64,000 nt of DNA from RUG100 sp963542695 (GTDB lineage Bacteria > Bacillota > Clostridia > Peptostreptococcales > Anaerovoracaceae): contig CAUTYX010000003.1 of NCBI GenBank assembly GCA_963542695.1, positions 1 to 64,000 on the forward strand, in the 5' to 3' direction. Positions within the stretch are counted from its first letter, which is position 1. Every line of letters begins with the position of its first letter. The position numbers and the translations under genes were made by a program. The notes under the pieces are model-generated. The model did no database searches and had not been told where the DNA came from. It saw nothing but the letters and a program-made list of their open reading frames with translations. Below, piece after piece: positions 41,231 to 49,542 of this stretch.

Positions 41231-43210
41231 ATGAAGAAATTTTTAGTGCTGCTGTTGGCAGCAGTAATGATTTTTACCATGACATTAGTGCCGGCTTCGG
41301 CAGAGCCGTCAAAAGATGATAGCCAAGAGGGCATTGCAGAAAAAGTGGCAGAGGTGCCAAGAGACGAAGATTCCTACAAAGAAGGGGAACTGCTGGTGGT
41401 TATGAAGGATTCTGTCAGTGACAGAAAAGCAGAAAAGGTTGCAGCCACCAAAGGGGATCAGCTGAAAGAAGCGGTAGATGTCGGTACCGGTGGAGATGAA
41501 CAGATGGTGGCTGTGGTAGACACCGATAGCAGTACTGCTAATCAACTGGAAGACTCCATGGAAGAGTATGCCAAACGGGACGATGTGGAATTCGTGCAGC
41601 CCAACTTCATTTACAAAGCTTCAGATGAAGAGGCAACGGAGGCTGCAGAAACCGCCGGCGATGAAAGCGCTGCCTTGGAACCAAAAAATAATCAACCTAA
41701 TCTTGAAGAAAGCCAGTGGGTTCTTAAAAAAGATGCCATTGATGCAAGAGAAGGTTGGGATATTTTAGAAGCCAATAAAAAAAGAACTGTCAAAGTAGCA
41801 GTCTTAGATACCGGTCTTGATGTGAACCATCCGGATTTTACTTATACAGATGCACAAGGTAAAAAACAGTGTGTTATCGACAAAGACCATTCAGTGGAAA
41901 CCTACTCTTCTAAAACAAGTAAAATCACTAAAGATCAAGTAGGTCATGGAACCCATGTAGCCGGTATTATTGCAGCTGCCAATAATGGCTATGGTGTAAC
42001 CGGCGTCGGAGCGGGGAAAACCAATAGTGCCATTAAAGTTATGGGCATTCGTGTGTTTAACGCTTCCGGGAAATACGGAACTACTATTTCTGTGGCGCGT
42101 GGTATCGATTATGCGGTTAAAAACGGTGCAAAGATAATAAACATGAGTCTTGGTTCTATAAAAGGGGATGAGGATAAGGCCATGCGAAAATCCGTTTCTT
42201 CTGCATATGGCAAGGGCGTAACGTTGATTTGTGCGGCAGGAAATGATCAGACAGATGGAGTTGCCGAGATTCCTGCCTACTATGGTAAGACCATTAGCGT
42301 TGCTAACTCCGGGAAACATCATTTGCTCCACGAAACATCTACATACGGAACAGCCATTGATATTGCAGCTCCCGGAGTCGCGATGTTTAGCACCTGGTCG
42401 CGACAGAGCAGCTACGGAAGAAACGAATACATGGAGCTTAGCGGTACATCTATGGCGACACCTGTTGTTAGCGGGATTGCAGCCATGATGTATGCGGTTG
42501 ATACCGGAGCGCATCCTAAGAAAGTTCGAGATATTCTTTGCAAAACAACTACAGATATGTATTCTCCCGGAAAGGATCGGTATTCCGGATACGGTATGGT
42601 TAATTCTCGTCGCGCCTTGACAGCGGTCACCGGTGGAGGCTATGCAAAAGCCAGCAGAACCATCAAACCTGTTAAAATTCATAGCGTTACCCATCAGGCG
42701 GCTACCATTTCATGGAATCGTTTCCCCACTGCCGGCGACTACATGATTGAAATACGCCCGAAAGGGAGCAGATATTATTCTCCTGTAAAGCTGCAAAAAA
42801 ATACCACCTACCGGAAATATAAAATGACTACCGGTAAGACTTATAATATTCGAGTGCTGGTCAGAGATAGAGTTGGACCGGGTCGCAATGAATACTATGT
42901 TCTTGGCCAAGGGCAAGTGACGCCGAAACCGCCTCGGGTGAAAGTCTATGGGAAAGCTATAAACAAAAGAAAAATCCGTATTTCGTGGACAAAATCTCTG
43001 GGTGCAACCGGCTATGCGGTATATCGTTCCACCGGTAAAAACAGAAAGTACAAGCGGATTGCCACCACCAGAAGCAACCATCGCTACTATGTAGATAAGT
43101 ACCGGATGAGAGGCCGTGCCTACTATTATAAAGTGCGAGGATTTCGTAAAATGAAGAAAAAGAACGTCTATGGAAAGGCATCTGATGTACGGAGAATACG
43201 GGCGAAATAG
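41231..43210 (+). CDS. Secreted subtilisin-like serine protease (S8)
   Basis: Exported protease of 659 aa. Signal peptide (MKKFLVLLLAAVMIFTMTLVPASA, cleavage near residue 24), an inhibitor-I9-like propeptide at about 45-125 (EGELLVVMKDSVSDRKAEKV ... DVEFVQPNFIY), then the S8 catalytic domain with triad Asp193 (VLDTGLD), His239 (GHGTHVAGI) and Ser407 (SGTSMATPVVSG). After residue 470 come two fibronectin-III-like modules (HSVTHQAATISWNRF and KRKIRISWTKSLGATGYAVY), very rich in Lys/Arg, which could bind anionic cell wall. No LPXTG sorting signal or TM helix at the C-terminus, so released or wall-associated by charge. Confidence 0.93.
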   Translation: MKKFLVLLLAAVMIFTMTLVPASAEPSKDDSQEGIAEKVAEVPRDEDSYKEGELLVVMKDSVSDRKAEKVAATKGDQLKEAVDVGTGGDEQMVAVVDTDSSTANQLEDSMEEYAKRDDVEFVQPNFIYKASDEEATEAAETAGDESAALEPKNNQPNLEESQWVLKKDAIDAREGWDILEANKKRTVKVAVLDTGLDVNHPDFTYTDAQGKKQCVIDKDHSVETYSSKTSKITKDQVGHGTHVAGIIAAANNGYGVTGVGAGKTNSAIKVMGIRVFNASGKYGTTISVARGIDYAVKNGAKIINMSLGSIKGDEDKAMRKSVSSAYGKGVTLICAAGNDQTDGVAEIPAYYGKTISVANSGKHHLLHETSTYGTAIDIAAPGVAMFSTWSRQSSYGRNEYMELSGTSMATPVVSGIAAMMYAVDTGAHPKKVRDILCKTTTDMYSPGKDRYSGYGMVNSRRALTAVTGGGYAKASRTIKPVKIHSVTHQAATISWNRFPTAGDYMIEIRPKGSRYYSPVKLQKNTTYRKYKMTTGKTYNIRVLVRDRVGPGRNEYYVLGQGQVTPKPPRVKVYGKAINKRKIRISWTKSLGATGYAVYRSTGKNRKYKRIATTRSNHRYYVDKYRMRGRAYYYKVRGFRKMKKKNVYGKASDVRRIRAK

Positions 43211-43255
43211 TCATGAAAACCGGGCAGGTATACCGGCAGCATCATAGTGGTATCA

Positions 43256-43284
43256 TTGAAAATATCCTTGCATCACGGTATACT
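43256..43284 (+). promoter_or_regulatory. Promoter for the methyltransferase gene
   Basis: TTGAAA, a 17-bp spacer and TATACT (five of six bases each), 41 bases before the ATG. Confidence 0.65.
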
Positions 43285-43325
43285 ATAGGTGCAGCAGTTG
43301 TGACCAACAGAATGAGGCAAAGAGT

Positions 43326-43931
43326 ATGGAAAACTATATCCAGGAAACCCTTCGTTACTACGATCAGCAGACGGTTGCCTTTGCAAACCAGTCCAAGTAT
43401 GCGGATATGTCCCGGTTTTACCGTGTCTTTGAACGGTATTTGAACGCCGGCGATGTAATTTTAGACTTGGGTTGTGGTACCGGTCGTGACAGCAAACACT
43501 TTCTGTCAGAAGGATACCAGGTCATCCCCATTGACGGCAGTCTCAAAATGTGTGGCTACGCAGAATGTGTTCTGGGACAGCCGGTACGCCACCTGTTGTT
43601 TTCGGAACTGGACTATGATAACAGTTTAGATGGCGTTTGGGCTTCTGATTCACTGGTTCATGTATCGTCCGGAGATATTGTGGATATCTTGCGAAAAATC
43701 CATCGCGGTTTGCGACCGGGAGGAGCCTTGTATATGGGATTTCGTCTCGGCGAGTTTGAAGGGATGCGAGAGGGTCGTTACTATTGCGACTGGACTCTGG
43801 AGCGTTTAAACCAAGTCATTGCACAAGCCGGCGGCTTTTCTGTAGCGGAGTACATGGAAACAGAAGACGTTCGTGATGGCTTTGATGAGCAGTGGATTAA
43901 CGTAATGCTGAAAAAAGAAATAGAAGAATAA
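43326..43931 (+). CDS. Class I SAM-dependent methyltransferase
   Basis: Cytoplasmic methyltransferase of 201 aa. Motif I VILDLGCGTGRDSKHF and acidic motif II VIPIDGS; then LDGVWASDSLVHV and LRPGGALYMGF. The N-terminus ENYIQETLRYYDQQTVAFANQ is typical of a small group of YcgJ/Tam-like enzymes. Substrate cannot be read from sequence. Monocistronic. Confidence 0.87.
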   Translation: MENYIQETLRYYDQQTVAFANQSKYADMSRFYRVFERYLNAGDVILDLGCGTGRDSKHFLSEGYQVIPIDGSLKMCGYAECVLGQPVRHLLFSELDYDNSLDGVWASDSLVHVSSGDIVDILRKIHRGLRPGGALYMGFRLGEFEGMREGRYYCDWTLERLNQVIAQAGGFSVAEYMETEDVRDGFDEQWINVMLKKEIEE

Positions 43932-43942
43932 AGAAACAAAAA

Positions 43943-43989
43943 GGACATTGAGGAGGCTGTGACTTCGGCAAAATCACTGTCTTTTTTTT
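43943..43989 (+). terminator. Possible terminator after the methyltransferase gene
   Basis: Imperfect pairing (GTGA with TCAC, and GACA with TGTC across a bulge) directly before a run of eight T. The U-tract is strong but the stem is poor. Confidence 0.4.
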
Positions 43990-44138
43990 GAGAAAAATAT
44001 TCGCACAAAGATGTTTCATTTGCAATGGCGCTATGTTGAACACAAAAACCGTTTTTTAGATGATATTATGAGAACTGTAATACCTCACATATGTTTGACA
44101 ACCCTAGAAAAGCAGGTGTCGATTTGTGCTACACGATA

Positions 44139-44167
44139 TTGAAAAAAGAGACTGTAAATTGTATAAT
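44139..44167 (+). promoter_or_regulatory. Promoter of the 44.2-49.5 kb operon
   Basis: TTGAAA, a 17-bp spacer and a perfect TATAAT, 43 bases before the first start codon. Confidence 0.7.
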
Positions 44168-44210
44168 AAATTAGCTTAGGCATCAGGGAAAAGGCGTTAG
44201 AGAGGATTCT

Positions 44211-44702
44211 ATGGATATGAACATTGGCAATATTTATTTAATCATTACATGTGCCGCAGTAACTGTAACATTACTGGTTATTGTCGGCTTATTTATATAT
44301 AACCATTTTGCCGGGATGCAGAGCCGGACACTGGATAGAATGGATCAACGGCTTCACGAAACAAAACGCAAAGAGTTGAAGGAAATCGTTACCGAGGCCA
44401 TTAAGGAATCCGGCAGGGAACCTGCAGTCGCCACTGCTGTAGTTAAGAGTCAGCCGGTGATGTCCGTGGAACCGGAACCGGCGGGGCAACCGGTAGTTGA
44501 ACCCATTGCTAAAGAGGAACCTTCTATGGCGACTCCCGTAGAAGAGCAGGCTGCCAATAAGGATCCCATTGAAGAAATCCTGCAGGCTATGAGTAGCCCG
44601 GCGCCGGAAAAAGAGGCGGAATTCGGGTACATGCCTTATCAACGGGGTCGCAGTGGCAAGGTGTATACCAAAGAAGAATTGCAGATGCAGATAAAGGACT
44701 AA
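44211..44702 (+). CDS. Membrane-anchored hypothetical protein
   Basis: Protein of 163 aa with one N-terminal TM helix (IYLIITCAAVTVTLLVIVGL), then a charged helix (RTLDRMDQRLHETKRKELKE) likely to be coiled coil. A Pro/Glu-rich disordered stretch with repeated 'EP' units follows (about residues 83-130). The end is more conserved-looking (FGYMPYQRGRSGKVYTKEEL). No family recognised. Thirteen bases before the zinc-ribbon gene, so in one operon. Confidence 0.68.
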   Translation: MDMNIGNIYLIITCAAVTVTLLVIVGLFIYNHFAGMQSRTLDRMDQRLHETKRKELKEIVTEAIKESGREPAVATAVVKSQPVMSVEPEPAGQPVVEPIAKEEPSMATPVEEQAANKDPIEEILQAMSSPAPEKEAEFGYMPYQRGRSGKVYTKEELQMQIKD

Positions 44703-44715
44703 GTGGGAGGAATTA

Positions 44716-46527
44716 ATGAAGTGCAGGAAGTGTGGAAATCCGGTTCGAGAGACAGAACAGCGCTGCAGTGTGTGTGGTGCTCGCGTCATTAAAGAACCAC
44801 TTTCTCTTTCTAAAAAAAGAAAAAGCACCTCTCCCATGGATACTGATGGAGCTGATGATTCAGTATTTCAGGGGTATATTCCGCCGGAAGAACAGTTTAG
44901 CTGGAATACCGATGGATTCCCGAGAGAGAAAAAACCAACCAAAGATATTCAATTTAATTGGAATACCTTTGACCAGTTTCATGAAAGTAAAGGGGAAAAG
45001 GATTCCTGTAAAGAAGGAGACGAAATCGCCTTTGGCGAAGATCTTTTGCCCGATGTAGAGGCGGATTTGGATGAGGAAAAGGTTGTTTGGAATGAACCTT
45101 TTGAAATTCCCATTGCACCCGAAGATGTAATAGAAACATCTAAGGAATCGCACGAAATACTGCCAAAGGGAGAAGCGGCGAAAGCAATACCGGAAGAGAT
45201 GCCTGCGGCAGAAGAGGAGCAAGAGCCGACTTCTGCAGAGGAGCCTATAGCCGGCGAAAATGATGTAACGGGGCAGCAGCTGGAAGAGGAACTCTTTGAA
45301 GAAATTCGAAAAGAACAGTGCAGTGTGCCGACTTCGGTTTCAATGACAGATGCTATGGTTGCCCATACAGTATCTACCAACGAAACCGACCACGGTCAAG
45401 TGGATCAATTTTATACCTTTAATCGTAAAAACGAAGAATTCCAGCGATTGTTGGACAAAGAATATGAAAAATACCGTTCCGGTAGAGGCGAGTCAGACCT
45501 GGAACAGGAGGCGGAAGAATATTCTTCGGCAACCTATGACCAAGACCGGATAGAGCCGCCGGAGACCGGGATGCCGGCCTATTTAGCCGCCTTGATAAAA
45601 GAACAGGAAGCTGAAAGCCAGGCGGTAAGTAGATTCCGAGAAGAAAAGCTGCAGGAAGAAAAAACGATAGAGGGTGGTTCGGAAAAAGAAGAAGCCTTTG
45701 AAGAACCCGGGCAGCAGGAAGAGGTAGAGGTCCAAAAGACGGAAGAACAAAAACCGGAGAAGCAGCCGGACAAACGGACACCGGAAGCTGTTAACCGGAA
45801 AGAAGACGCTGTAAAGTCGGAGCCTTCTTTGGAATCTTCCATGGAGATTCCTAAGGAAGAAGTGCCGGAAAGGGTAGAGAAAAAGACCCTGCCGGCAGAA
45901 AATTCCAAGGAGGAAATAGTTGCAAGAGAAAATACTCCTGACAAAAAAGGCAAAAGGTCACGGCGATGGGTGATGGTAATCCTCATCATTTTGCTGGCAC
46001 TGTTGGTGTTGGCAGCAACAGCACTGATTGCCCCAAATAGTCCGCCGGGAACATGGCTTCATTCTGTTTTAGGCACATCTCAAGTGGAAAAACAAGAACC
46101 GGTTCCGCAAAAGACCGACTCTACAGAGGCAGCCAAAGATAAGACCGGAATAATACAGCTGGTGGTAAAAGAACAGAAAAACTTGAGTCTGACAAAAGTC
46201 GCTTATAGCGACAAGTTACAGTACCGAGATGACCGAACATACAAGGACAAAGCCATTAAAACCAGTAAGGTCTTAGAGGAAAACGAGAAACACGTAGATT
46301 CCCGGGGGAAGAAGATACCTCTGGATCAGGCGCTGGTAGAAGCGGCCATGGTCTATGCTGATTCCCATATGACACCGAAAGGGAAAGAAAAAGAACTGAA
46401 AATCGGACAAATCCGATACACAGATAAAGCCTATTACGTCTGGGTGTCGGAAAATAACATAAAGAAGATATATAGAATAGACAATTCCAAGGGGATATTG
46501 CAGGTTTCCGGAATTGTCCAAGTGTAA
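44716..46527 (+). CDS. Zinc-ribbon, single-TM protein with long acidic linker
   Basis: Protein of 603 aa. Residues 1-30 form a zinc ribbon (CRKCGNPVRETEQRCSVCGA, CxxC-x11-CxxC). Residues about 35-410 are strongly acidic and low in complexity (long Glu-rich runs, Pro and Ala), probably disordered. One TM helix lies at about 418-438 (VMVILIILLALLVLAATAL) after a basic KKGKRSRR, placing the ribbon in the cytoplasm. The outer ~150 residues contain a compact domain (DKLQYRDDRTYKDKAIKTSK ... GQIRYTDKAYYVWVS). Encoded 24 bases before UPF0182. Function unknown; it could be a regulator or scaffold. Confidence 0.75.
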   Translation: MKCRKCGNPVRETEQRCSVCGARVIKEPLSLSKKRKSTSPMDTDGADDSVFQGYIPPEEQFSWNTDGFPREKKPTKDIQFNWNTFDQFHESKGEKDSCKEGDEIAFGEDLLPDVEADLDEEKVVWNEPFEIPIAPEDVIETSKESHEILPKGEAAKAIPEEMPAAEEEQEPTSAEEPIAGENDVTGQQLEEELFEEIRKEQCSVPTSVSMTDAMVAHTVSTNETDHGQVDQFYTFNRKNEEFQRLLDKEYEKYRSGRGESDLEQEAEEYSSATYDQDRIEPPETGMPAYLAALIKEQEAESQAVSRFREEKLQEEKTIEGGSEKEEAFEEPGQQEEVEVQKTEEQKPEKQPDKRTPEAVNRKEDAVKSEPSLESSMEIPKEEVPERVEKKTLPAENSKEEIVARENTPDKKGKRSRRWVMVILIILLALLVLAATALIAPNSPPGTWLHSVLGTSQVEKQEPVPQKTDSTEAAKDKTGIIQLVVKEQKNLSLTKVAYSDKLQYRDDRTYKDKAIKTSKVLEENEKHVDSRGKKIPLDQALVEAAMVYADSHMTPKGKEKELKIGQIRYTDKAYYVWVSENNIKKIYRIDNSKGILQVSGIVQV

Positions 46528-46551
46528 GCAATCGCTGGAACGGAGGACGTT

Positions 46552-49479
46552 GTGGAAAAGGAAAAGAAAACGCCAAAAAAGAAAGAGCGACATACCGGGC
46601 GTAATGTAGCCATTGGTGTGGTTATTGCCCTGATTATATTTTTGGCACTAATTAACTTCTTGACGGATTTTCTATGGTTTAAAGAATTAGGATACGTTAG
46701 CGTATTCCTAAAGAAGCTGTTTATCCAGCTGAAAATAGGAATTCCCGTGTTCATCATTATGACCATGGTGGTCTATGTGTACTTTAAATTCCTGAAGAAA
46801 TCATATTTCAAACATGTTTTCTCAGAAGACCCTGATAGAGGGAAAACCATTAACGTTACCAGCTGGATTATGGCGGCCATCTTTGGCGGCATCGTAACGT
46901 ATTTGGCAGTGACACGTCTTTGGTTCCGTTCCTTGGAATTTTTCAATAGCACAGACTTTGGAATAAAAGAGGCATTGTTTAATAACGATGCGTCTTTCTA
47001 TGTTTTCAAAATGGAATTCCTGACTACCTTGGTAAACATGGTATTAGGTGTTGTTCTGGTACTGCTGGTAATGACACTGATTTACTATGCAATCCTGCTG
47101 AGCCTTCACTCTCCTGAAAAACGAGAAAAGGTAACAGAAGAGGCTACCGGTGCCGACTTTGGAGACCAAGATGAATTTGACCAGGAACGCCAATTTGAAA
47201 AAGAAAGAGAAGCTTTCCGCAAAAAGAACGCTTCCAACCCCTTTGAAGAAATTCTGGGCAAGTTTACAAAAGGCTTTGACTTCTCCTCTTTTACTTCCAC
47301 TAAAGTAAAAGCTCCCAAGCCAACGGGAGATATTCGTGGGGAAGCAGAAAGACTATTTGCCATTGCAAGAACCCAGCTGATTATTGTAGCCATTATCTTT
47401 TTTGCAGCAGTGGCGGTTCACTTTTTCCTGAATCAGTACTCCTTGCTGTATAACCACACCGGCGCTGTTTACGGAGCCGGATACACCGATATCAAGGTGA
47501 CTTTGTGGATGTACCGTATTCTCATCGGTTTGGCCATTGTAGGCGCTGCAGCCAGTGTCTTCTGTATTTTACGTCAAAAAGTAAAACCGGTATTGACGGT
47601 TCCTATCATCATGATCATTGTTTTCGCTGTGGGAACAGCCGGCGCAATGGTGGTACAGAACTTTATCGTATCTCCTGATGAAATCAATAAGGAAAGCAAA
47701 TACCTGGAAAGAAACATCAAATGCACCCAGTATGCATATAACCTGGGAGATGTTGATGTAAAACCTTTTGCTGCAAACAACAAACTCACCGGCGAGGACA
47801 TTAAGAAAAACGAAGCAACTATTTCCAACATTCGTATCAATGACTACAAACCGGCGAAAACCTTCTACAACCAGACACAAAGTATTCGTCAGTACTATAC
47901 GTTTAATGACGTAGATGTAGATCGATACGATATGGATGGGGAATATACACAGACCTTCCTTTCCAGCCGAGAAATTGACGAGTCTAAGATTTCCAACACC
48001 TGGATCAATAGACACATTAAATATACCCACGGATATGGTGCCACTATGTCTCGTGTAGATGAAATCACTGCCAGCGGACAACCGGATATGCTGGTGAAAG
48101 ATATTCCACCGGAATCCGATGTAAAAAACATCCAGATTAAGCGGCCGGAAATCTATTTCGGAGAGTCTACCAATGACTACATTTTAGTTAACACCGACGA
48201 ATCGGAATTTGACTATCCTGATGGCGACAGCAATAAATACACCAAATATAAGGGAACGGCCGGAATCAAAATGAACCCGGTTTCTCGCTTGATGTTTGCC
48301 ATTCGCCAGCATAGCTTAAAGCTATTGGTGTCCTCCAACGTAAAAGCGGACTCCAGAATTGTTATTAACAGAAACATCACCGATCGTGTACGGCAGATTA
48401 TGCCTTACCTCAGTTACGACAGTGATCCGTATATGTGTACTGCCAATGGAAAACTCTACTGGATTATTGATGCGTATACGCAGAGCAACAAGTTCCCGTA
48501 TTCCGAACCGTACGATGCTAACCGCAGCAGCAACAACTACATTCGTAACTCTGTAAAGGTAGTAATCGATGCGTATAACGGAACAACAGATTACTACATC
48601 GTTGATGAGACCGATGCCGTTGCAAAGACTATGCAGAAGATTTATCCGAAGCTCTTCAAAAATATGAAGGAAATGCCGGAAGGAATCCGAGCACATATCC
48701 GTTACCCCAATACCATGTTTGATATTCAGGCAAAGGTATACCAGCGGTATCACATGAACGATGTAAAGGTTTTCTATCAAAACGAAGATATGTGGGCTAT
48801 TTCCAACGAAATTTACGGAACGGAAAAGAAGGAAATGGAACCTAACTACTACATTCTCAATTTGCCCGGAGAAAAAGATGCAGAGTTTGTAAACTCCATT
48901 CCGTATACACCAAAGGATAAGGACAACATGACCGGTTTGTTGGTGGCACATAACGATGGAGAACGATACGGCAAGCTGGTATTGTATAAACTGCCAAAGA
49001 GTCGTGTTGTATACGGTCCTGCACAAATTGAGGCACAAATTGACCAAAGTACGGAAATTTCCAAGGAATTCTCCTTGTGGTCACAGGCCGGATCTTCCTA
49101 CAGCCGTGGGAATATGTTTGTCATTCCAATTGAAGATTCCATTATGTATGTAGAACCGGTATATTTGGAAGCAAAGAATTCCTCTATTCCGGAAGTAAAA
49201 CGAGTAATTGTAGCTTATGGCGACAAGATTGCCTATGAACCGACCTTGGCCGAAGCACTGAACTCTATGTTCGGGGAAGGTTCCGGCGACAACTACAAAA
49301 ACGATGCTGATAAAGGCAATAAATCCGGTGGTTCCGGCAAGGCTTTGTCCCAGGCACAGATTATTCAAAAGGCCCAAGCTGCGTATGAAGCGGCATTGGC
49401 AGCCCAGAAATCCGGTGATTGGACAGAATACGGCAAGCAGATGGAAAAATTGGAAGAACTTCTAAAGCAGCTGAAATAG
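46552..49479 (+). CDS. UPF0182 family membrane protein (paralogue 2)
   Basis: Protein of 975 aa, paralogue of the minus-strand gene at 21552-24488. GTG start with CGGAGG seven bases upstream. About seven TM helices in the first ~380 residues, then a large outer domain with many segments identical to the paralogue (for example NTWINRHIKYTHGYGATMSR here against DTWLNRHIKYTHGYGVTMSQ), a Gly/Ser-rich linker and a C-terminal charged helix (AQAAYEAALAAQKSGDW). The family has no established function. Operonic with a zinc-ribbon membrane protein and followed by glutamine synthetase 63 bases later. Confidence 0.93.
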   Translation: MEKEKKTPKKKERHTGRNVAIGVVIALIIFLALINFLTDFLWFKELGYVSVFLKKLFIQLKIGIPVFIIMTMVVYVYFKFLKKSYFKHVFSEDPDRGKTINVTSWIMAAIFGGIVTYLAVTRLWFRSLEFFNSTDFGIKEALFNNDASFYVFKMEFLTTLVNMVLGVVLVLLVMTLIYYAILLSLHSPEKREKVTEEATGADFGDQDEFDQERQFEKEREAFRKKNASNPFEEILGKFTKGFDFSSFTSTKVKAPKPTGDIRGEAERLFAIARTQLIIVAIIFFAAVAVHFFLNQYSLLYNHTGAVYGAGYTDIKVTLWMYRILIGLAIVGAAASVFCILRQKVKPVLTVPIIMIIVFAVGTAGAMVVQNFIVSPDEINKESKYLERNIKCTQYAYNLGDVDVKPFAANNKLTGEDIKKNEATISNIRINDYKPAKTFYNQTQSIRQYYTFNDVDVDRYDMDGEYTQTFLSSREIDESKISNTWINRHIKYTHGYGATMSRVDEITASGQPDMLVKDIPPESDVKNIQIKRPEIYFGESTNDYILVNTDESEFDYPDGDSNKYTKYKGTAGIKMNPVSRLMFAIRQHSLKLLVSSNVKADSRIVINRNITDRVRQIMPYLSYDSDPYMCTANGKLYWIIDAYTQSNKFPYSEPYDANRSSNNYIRNSVKVVIDAYNGTTDYYIVDETDAVAKTMQKIYPKLFKNMKEMPEGIRAHIRYPNTMFDIQAKVYQRYHMNDVKVFYQNEDMWAISNEIYGTEKKEMEPNYYILNLPGEKDAEFVNSIPYTPKDKDNMTGLLVAHNDGERYGKLVLYKLPKSRVVYGPAQIEAQIDQSTEISKEFSLWSQAGSSYSRGNMFVIPIEDSIMYVEPVYLEAKNSSIPEVKRVIVAYGDKIAYEPTLAEALNSMFGEGSGDNYKNDADKGNKSGGSGKALSQAQIIQKAQAAYEAALAAQKSGDWTEYGKQMEKLEELLKQLK

Positions 49480-49542
49480 TGAAACAACAATAGCTGTCAC
49501 CTATATAGTTGATTGGAAACCAACGAGAAAGGAAGCAACAAA

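Noticed and set aside
43213..43443. A 76-codon frame before the methyltransferase
   Set aside because: Overlaps the promoter and start of the methyltransferase in another frame and has no recognisable features.
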